Origin: Apostichopus japonicus
Taxonomy: Eukaryota > Echinodermata > Holothuroidea > Aspidochirotida > Stichopodidae
Direction: 5' to 3'
NCBI RefSeq assembly: GCF_037975245.1
Contig: NC_092576.1
Span: 22,817,611-22,881,610 of the forward strand
Length of the DNA stretch: 64,000 nucleotides
Numbering within the stretch: position 1 is the stretch's first letter; each line of letters starts with the position of its first letter. The position numbers and the translations under genes are program-made. This document shows, piece by piece, positions 57,830 to 64,000 of this stretch. Under the pieces are notes generated by a model. It worked only from the letters and a program-made list of their open reading frames with translations, had not been told where the DNA came from and searched no databases.

Positions 57830-58067
57830 TTACTGAAGATCAGGACAGGTGGTTGGGAGCATTGGCGACGATCATGGGGGTGGGGCGAGGGACATGTCAC
57901 ACCCCAATATTTGAGGTGGGGGATATAGTATCTAATGTCCCCCAATATTTGGTGGCATAGTTTTTTTTTGGGGGGGGGCTATAAAAAGAAAATAATCCCC
58001 CCGCCTCCACACATGATCACACAATTACATCGTCAATATATTACTGAAGATCAGGACAGGTGGTTGA
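57830..58067. repeat. Direct repeat of about 26 bp, 211 bp apart
   Basis: TTACTGAAGATCAGGACAGGTGGTTG occurs at 57830 and 58041, bracketing a G/C-rich segment with the repeated phrase CCCCAATATTTG and homopolymer runs. It may be a local duplication or the footprint of an insertion. Confidence 0.6.
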
Positions 58068-58137
58068 GAGTGAATCAAGATGTTTGGTTTCATGCCCAGG
58101 CCATCCACCTTTTGGTGGTGTTTAATTTGAGAGTACC

Positions 58138-58467
58138 ATGATGCCAGCCTATGAGACTAGCATACATCCACTCGATTACCATCATGACCTTAGTGAAGTG
58201 AATGTTTTCATTCATCCACATCGAAAGGGAATACAAACTAAACATAATTTAGAGTATAACTTGGTGGCCGATATACCGTGCATTGTGTATCTGATCACTA
58301 CATGTGTTCTTAAACCAACAAGGACTGCACTGGGTTATCCTTTTGATTCTAAAACAAAAATAACTTCTAAAAGAAAGCCAACATACGCACAAACCAATGA
58401 CCAGTTCATGCGTGTAAATCACAGAACTTCAACATGTGATGAAGTTCGGCCGATCGCAGTACTATAA
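58138..58467 (+). CDS. Unassigned 109-codon ORF
   Basis: ATG at 58138, stop after RPIAVL. The composition is not obviously random but no motif, signal peptide or splice context is clear. Kept only as a candidate. Confidence 0.18.
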   Translation: MMPAYETSIHPLDYHHDLSEVNVFIHPHRKGIQTKHNLEYNLVADIPCIVYLITTCVLKPTRTALGYPFDSKTKITSKRKPTYAQTNDQFMRVNHRTSTCDEVRPIAVL

Positions 58468-59570
58468 AACTGGCCAATCTGATCTGCTATATTCCAACTC
58501 TGTTCCGTACATTTGGCTTGTGCATTATTTATGAAATCAATCAAGATGTCTCTTTCTTCGAAAGAATTGGTCTTCATTACTAAGTAAGCTTTGCGTGATA
58601 AAGGCCGGCCTGTCTATATCACTCTATACGTTGCATCCGAATTCACGTACAATATTACTAAGATTCGTACAACACTTGTCATATCGTACTGTTACTGGTA
58701 GTGTTACTTCTAAAGACAACTGTAGCTTAGGCCTATGCCAAGGCGCACAGACCCTGTTGCGCGAAAACAAAGAAGATTTTAGCTAAGATTCCCAGGGAAA
58801 TCAGTAAAACATAGGTAAATGTCAGTGTAATTTGTAGAAGTTATATGCGTAGTTAAGGGAGCCAATATTAGCAATCCGCTAAATAAACACATGTATTGAT
58901 GATTCTGACAGATTTATACGTGCAAGTAGGGGCCAATGTAAGCACTTCTGTAGACAACACACCTATGTATAACTGATTCTGTATTAGCCTAGTTCAGTTT
59001 GGAAGATGTCTGGGTCAAACAGTTCAGGAGTTGAAACCAAGGGTTGGAACAAAGCCAAATGTAATTTTTGTAAATGTTCTTGATTTTAGAGATCATATTT
59101 CAATCGTCAATTGAGCATCATTTATTTTTGAGCAATAGTCTGAACAGAATAACTGTCCTCAATTTTAAACTTTGGAAGTATTGTCAGTTCTATTAATGTA
59201 CCAGTATGTTAAATTATCTAATAAAATGAGTTTGTTAAGTGGTCGGCAATAATTTAGTTTCCAACTGTTGTGTAACTAGTAGTAGTTTTGAAAGTACTCT
59301 GAGTTTTGATTCTTTCAAAATACATCATATGGGTCCTGTGTAAATAGCCTACCAGTACCATGCTATACATCTTTGGACTTAGGTCTATATAGCAATTCGA
59401 CCATTTCTTATAATATTTTGCATCAATTGTGATACTGGAAAAATTATGCCGTGGGTGTTAGATTGTGCTAAAATTTGCCTTATTTATGCCAATTTTAGTC
59501 ATGTCTACATGTATTTTTCGAATTGAAGTTTCTCTATCACTATTATGTTCAGAAATGTGTTACTTACTGT
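58468..59570. other. No gene recognised
   Basis: No supported feature in this stretch. Confidence 0.4.
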
Positions 59571-59579
59571 ATATACAGC

Positions 59580-60205
59580 CAAACTATGGTAGGAGATCCA
59601 GCTCATCATTTCCATAGCGTCAGTTCTCCAGACATTATGCTAGGCCTAGCCTCTAGAGGCATTTGGCTGTGCAGTCAATGGAATAACATAAACTTACAAT
59701 AATTGTATGCTAGGCCTAGCCTAGGCTATTCGCTGGGTTGCCAATGGAATAATAGAAACTTACAATTACTGTATGCTAAACCTAGCCTCTAGAGGCTATT
59801 GGCTGTGCAGTCAATGGAATAACAGAAAATTACAATTACTGTATGCTAGGCCTAGCCTAGGCTATTCGCTGGGCTGTCAATGGAATCATAGAAACTTACA
59901 ATTATGCTAGGCCTAGCCTATTTGCTGGACAGTCAATTGAATATCATAAACTTACAATGATGTTAGACATAGCCTAGGATATTCGCTGGGCAGTAAAAGG
60001 AATAACAGAAACTTACATGATGCTAGGCCTAGCCTAAGCTATTGGCTAGGCTGTCAATGAATTAACAGGAACTTACATTATGCTAGGCCTAGCTTTGGCT
60101 ATTCGCTGGGCAGTCAACGGAATAACAGAAACTTAGATGATGCTTTGCCTAGCCTAGGCTTTTCGCTGGGCAGTCAATGGAATAGCAGAAACTTACAGTT
60201 ATGTT
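59580..60205. repeat. Minisatellite, 58-70-bp units
   Basis: About nine units with core GCTAGGCCTAGCCTAGGCTATTCGCTGG and CAGTCAATGGAATAACAGAAACTTACA. Cores begin near 59639, 59709, 59774, 59844, 59904, 59962, 60021, 60081 and 60140. GCTAGGCCTAGC is palindromic. Confidence 0.9.
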
Positions 60206-60635
60206 ATACACCCAGCAAGCAGACGAGTAAAGTGAAATGCCTGCAATATTGATTGTGAGAAAATACATGACATGATTCATGAGGCAGCCGAATTAATGAG
60301 GACTAAAACTTGCACTTATCCCCCACCTCCCCTACCCTACCCTTTCCAAGTCTTGCCAAGTAAATTACAAAGTGCAACATGTTATTTACCAGGAAGCAGC
60401 TTCAATTAGACATACTGCCCTCCTTGTTCCTGCTGCCAGAAAAATAGTAAAACTATTCCCTTAGGCCCTTGGCAGCTGGACAGAGATGAAAGATTTCACA
60501 TGTTGAAAGCCGCACATGTTATGTATATATAGATCGAAAAGCAAACTGTATGTTGTTAACTTGTTATTTGCCAACCTGTGGATTATAAAAGCCAGTTGAG
60601 ATATTCTCATCACTCCAATGTTTTGAATTGTTCAT

Positions 60636-60878
60636 GTGGTTGATCTGATATTCCCCTATAAGACTACAGCTGTTATTCTTTATACTGCTTCAAAGAATGA
60701 AAATGGAATTATGATCACTTTTGAACCTAATTACCTGCAATTCATCAACACAAACTATGTTACTGTACACCTTCTACGACCTGCACTCTTGACTGGATGT
60801 TCTGTAGCAGGCATAATTTGTCATTCACCTGGAAGAATAACCATGACAACTCGATTGATTTCTGATTATTTCATTTAA
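60636..60878 (+). CDS. Unassigned 80-codon ORF
   Basis: Open frame from ATG to TAA, with a plausible protein-like composition (FEPNYLQFINTNYVTVHLLRP). No family recognised. Confidence 0.15.
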   Translation: MVDLIFPYKTTAVILYTASKNENGIMITFEPNYLQFINTNYVTVHLLRPALLTGCSVAGIICHSPGRITMTTRLISDYFI

Positions 60879-61009
60879 GAATTGGCCAGAAGTCTACCAA
60901 TTTTCGATGTAATGTAGGCTTACAGTATGCTAGTGTCTAAACGCCTTGGTCCTTGGGCGATACAGAGTTGTTGACAGTTGACAATATATAATAATGGACG
61001 TTAAATATT

Positions 61010-61110
61010 AATGTAAGAGACTGACTTCGGTCAGCTTGCGGCTTTGCTAAGCCAATGAGGCTTCTTCCCGAGTTCCTGCTTGCAGGAGGATCTTAAATAC
61101 ATACATACAA
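61010..61110. repeat. Possible retroelement 3' end with (ACAT)n tail
   Basis: GACTGACTTCGGTCAGCTTGCGG and GAGTTCCTGCTTGCAGG form small hairpins and are followed by an ACATACATACAA run, as at the 3' ends of some LINEs and SINEs. No second copy exists in the window to confirm it. Confidence 0.3.
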
Positions 61111-61919
61111 ACATACATATGATAGGTTGACCCATTGTTGTAGACAGGCTTCAAGTAGAGGGCGGAATGCATCTCTTCAGTGGGTACAAGAACAAAGGTA
61201 TCGGTATGGGAGAGGGCCAGGAGCATACTTCCTCCCCTCATGATCTAAGCAGCAATGCACTTTACAGCGTTGGGGGAACATTCAGTTAGATCCTTTACAG
61301 TAACAAACAGTCTGTCAGGGAATCAAATGACCGACTTCACATAGTCTCACATATATAGTCAAAGTCCATCTACATTCTGTACCAAAATAGGTGAACAGAT
61401 GGGAACTTCAGGTGTGCGATATCGAATTGAAGTGGGTGTCATTCTTTGCATATTTCAAGTGGAAATTTTTGAAAATTTGGTTCGAGTGGATTATAATGTA
61501 GTGGATTCGGTTCAGACTCGGATTACCATGGATTCAGACTTTGTCTCGGAGATGGTGGACTCGACTGAAACCTTTGCAATGGGTATATCTAGCCAGTAGT
61601 ACACATAACAAAAATTGCCAATTCCAAGTGCATTTTGTATCTCTTCACAAAATCTGAAGGTAACGATAAATAGTAAGGTACATAAAAACATAGTGCCATA
61701 CTTTATTAGATCGAAATCCGATCAGACAACGACGAAAGTCGTCATAATATATGACGTATAACAATACTAAATAAAGATTTCATAATGTTATCGTTAAGAT
61801 TTCATAATGTATTGTGTATTATGAAGTCTACGTTAAATGTGTATAGTTAGACAGGTTCAGTTTAAGTTAGCTTCCGGTAAAATCATTAGTAATGATTTGC
61901 ATTGTCTAATACAGAAAGA

Positions 61920-61921
<2 letters not shown>

Positions 61922-61969
<48 letters not shown>
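61922..61969. repeat. (AT)n microsatellite
   Basis: TA run followed by TTGACGTAATGT, the same flank as the run at 33929-34015. Confidence 0.9.
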
Positions 61970-61971
<2 letters not shown>

Positions 61972-62619
61972 ACGTAATGTTTATGGTTTTTTGGTCCAAC
62001 ATGTTATATTAGATTTCGTTGCGTGTAAATTACCCACGTAAAATGAAAGCTCAACACCTCGTTACCAATATGCGATAGTCTGCGATACTATGTTTCTCAT
62101 CAGCTCTGGAAGTCCGCATAATAAGTTGCTTTTGACGAAAAGAGCTATTTTATCACATAACGATATTTGCTTTCTGAAGTTCAAAGTCCATAGTCCATGC
62201 ACAACATCTTATATATAAAAAGAAAGGCCGTTGGAATGTTTACGACTTTAAGGGCACGTTGCATAATACTGGGAGAATACCAATGCTAATGCTGTTAATT
62301 GTAATTTATTGTTATCGCGTTCTTTTTCTACTGTGTAATAACCTGAAATGTTCATAGGTTGTCCATCCATTAGTAATCAGTCGTCAATTCCTTATCGACG
62401 GCTATGTTATTTTGGTTGTTTTTGACGGCTTATTCTATGGAAATCGTAACAGTTAATTGATCTTTTCCAGAAAATTTCTTATTTGGTTATATTCATTGTA
62501 AATATGTCGACTGTTTTATGTAAAATAAATCGTTTATGCACTGGAAACAAGCAACTTTTGCGTTTTCTAGTAATAGAAAACAGATGGCGCCATTTGGTGT
62601 TAGTACAGTACTAGAATCA

Positions 62620-63480
62620 AGAAGTAGACAGTGACCTATACCTGCAGCTTTCGATACCTGTAGGCCAGTCCACAGGAGAGTTGTTAACGTTTCATAAGAA
62701 ATCTAAAGAAACCATTTTTGAGAACATTAATATTAAACATCATGGTCTCATTCAGACCAGGGATCCATTATTGAACGGGTATCTCATACTATGTACTTAG
62801 GAGTTGATATTGACGCCAAGTTGACCTTTACTAACCATATATCTAAAATAATGTCTAAGGTGTATTAGATGGTATCAACGTTGGCATACATTACTCCTTA
62901 TTTTCATTCTAATGTAAGAGATAAAGTATCCACCTCATAAATTCTGCCAGTTATTGTGTATGCAGTTCCTGTCTGGCATCACTTTCTACTTGAAAAGGAC
63001 AAGAAAAGAATCAGAAGTTTCTTGAAATACTACTAAAATATATTTAAACTCGACTATGAAAGCCTGGGTGGTAAAGTAAACACTGCTGCTAGAAGTGACT
63101 TCATAAGACTAGCTAAGAATATACATAGCTCTAAAGATCACCCACTTCACTCTGAGTTGATCTCTCTGTGCAATAGAACAAACAAGTACAATGTACGAAA
63201 TCCTACTATCTTGACAACTTTTAGAATTATGCTTTTTAAGAACTCATTTATCTACAGAGAAGCCATTTATATTCAAAATGGATTCTTAGAATCTCTGTTA
63301 TAATCTTTTAAATCCTTTTGTATCTTTCAATCTTAAAAAAAAATCTTGTAATCCTTTTAATCTTTCGACCTTCTTCTCCTCCATCTTATTTCTTATTTGT
63401 TCATGCTTTCATGATTTTATGTCTTTTGTGTATCATTATTATGCGTCTTATTTATAAATTTTGTTTTTTATACTGAAATA
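62620..63480 (+). mobile_element. 3' end of a decayed non-LTR retrotransposon (LINE)
   Basis: From 62791 to 63303 a single frame of 171 codons has only three internal stops. It shows the C-terminal RT region common to CR1, Jockey and similar LINEs: MYLGVDIDAKLTFTNHISKI, then PVIVYAVPVWHHF, LLEKDKKRIRSFLKYY and FIRLAKNIH. The stops (after SKVY, after KVSTS, after KYY) make it inactive. Related reading extends upstream to about 62620. Confidence 0.78.
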
Positions 63481-64000
63481 AAGAAATTAAACTTAGAGGT
63501 GAAAAACAAAAGTTTCTTTATCTTAAAAGTTTCACTTCGAAATGTCGATGTAATATGTCCAAAAAGTCGATGTTCTATCTCCAAATTTTGAAAGTTTATA
63601 TCAGAATTTTGACTTTCACGAAACATTGACTACAATTTATCTAAAAATGGTTCGTTTAATATTAACTCTGCATAGTTGTTTGTAGTGAACTAATTGTTTT
63701 ATGTCAAAGACTTCATGTCCAACTTCAAACTTCCACTTTTTATTAAAAGTGTAACAATTTATATCCAAAATTTGATACTTGATGACAGCAATTTTACAGT
63801 TCCATCTACAATATGTCACGATTTATGACAAAACAGATATTTATATCACAATTTGTAAAAGGAAATCTTTGTCCCTTAAATTCTGACGTTTTACCTCTCA
63901 ACGTTCCTTCTCCATTGTTCTTTCTGACTCCCGTGTAGTACTCAAATAATGTAACAATGACAGTGATGCGAAATCAGCTGTGTCCTTGAATAATGAGTGT

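Overview
The window is AT-rich eukaryotic DNA: genes split by GT-AG introns, many (AT)n microsatellites, several satellite arrays, and decayed or intact transposable elements. No bacterial features are visible. Ig domains, a DED-like death fold, NACHT and LRR-like exons in one locus, plus a Penelope-like element, a THAP relic and a non-LTR retrotransposon, suggest a marine invertebrate deuterostome with an expanded NLR repertoire. An echinoderm such as a sea cucumber is my best guess; this is inference, not proven by any marker gene.

The core (about 7.7-35.4 kb) is an immune-receptor-like locus. On the minus strand lie a signal peptide plus three Ig domains (exons 24006-23664, 23239-22922, 22460-22131), a DED-like exon (19387-19124), a NACHT NTPase exon with intact Walker motifs (18589-17058), an LRR-like exon (10211-9994) and perhaps a last exon near 7838-7711. 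On the plus strand, starting 2.08 kb away head-to-head, is a gene whose first eight exons join without a frame break: signal peptide, four Ig domains, a transmembrane helix, a basic juxtamembrane segment and a NACHT domain (26087-32906, 1041 codons). LRR-like small exons and a poly(A) signal at 35392 follow. The plus-strand NACHT has lost key Walker A and B residues; the minus-strand one has not. The arrangement recalls head-to-head sensor/helper NLR pairs of plants, here with an Ig ectodomain. A relic of a third NACHT end lies at 3835-3656.

Mobile elements surround and interrupt these genes. Two loci (5.9-6.4 kb and 28.3-28.9 kb, the second inside an intron of the plus-strand gene) carry inverted pairs of a tRNA-like pol III promoter; three copies run on into a type I hammerhead ribozyme. 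A 3.26-kb DNA transposon (11549-14808) has 55-bp terminal inverted repeats, a perfect 8-bp target duplication and arrays of ACGTACGT palindromes. There are foldback and hAT-like MITEs, a decayed Penelope-like reverse transcriptase with a nested MITE, a THAP-domain relic and a LINE 3' end.

From 35.7 kb on the window is mostly repeats. There is a 5.1-kb satellite of 209-bp monomers with a 759-bp higher-order duplication, a region with six scattered copies of one 16-mer beside a frameshifted basic-domain exon, and a 145-bp satellite with alternating monomer types (44.3-46.0 kb). A 60-70-bp minisatellite (59.6-60.2 kb) lies further on. Between 46 and 64 kb I can support no complete gene.
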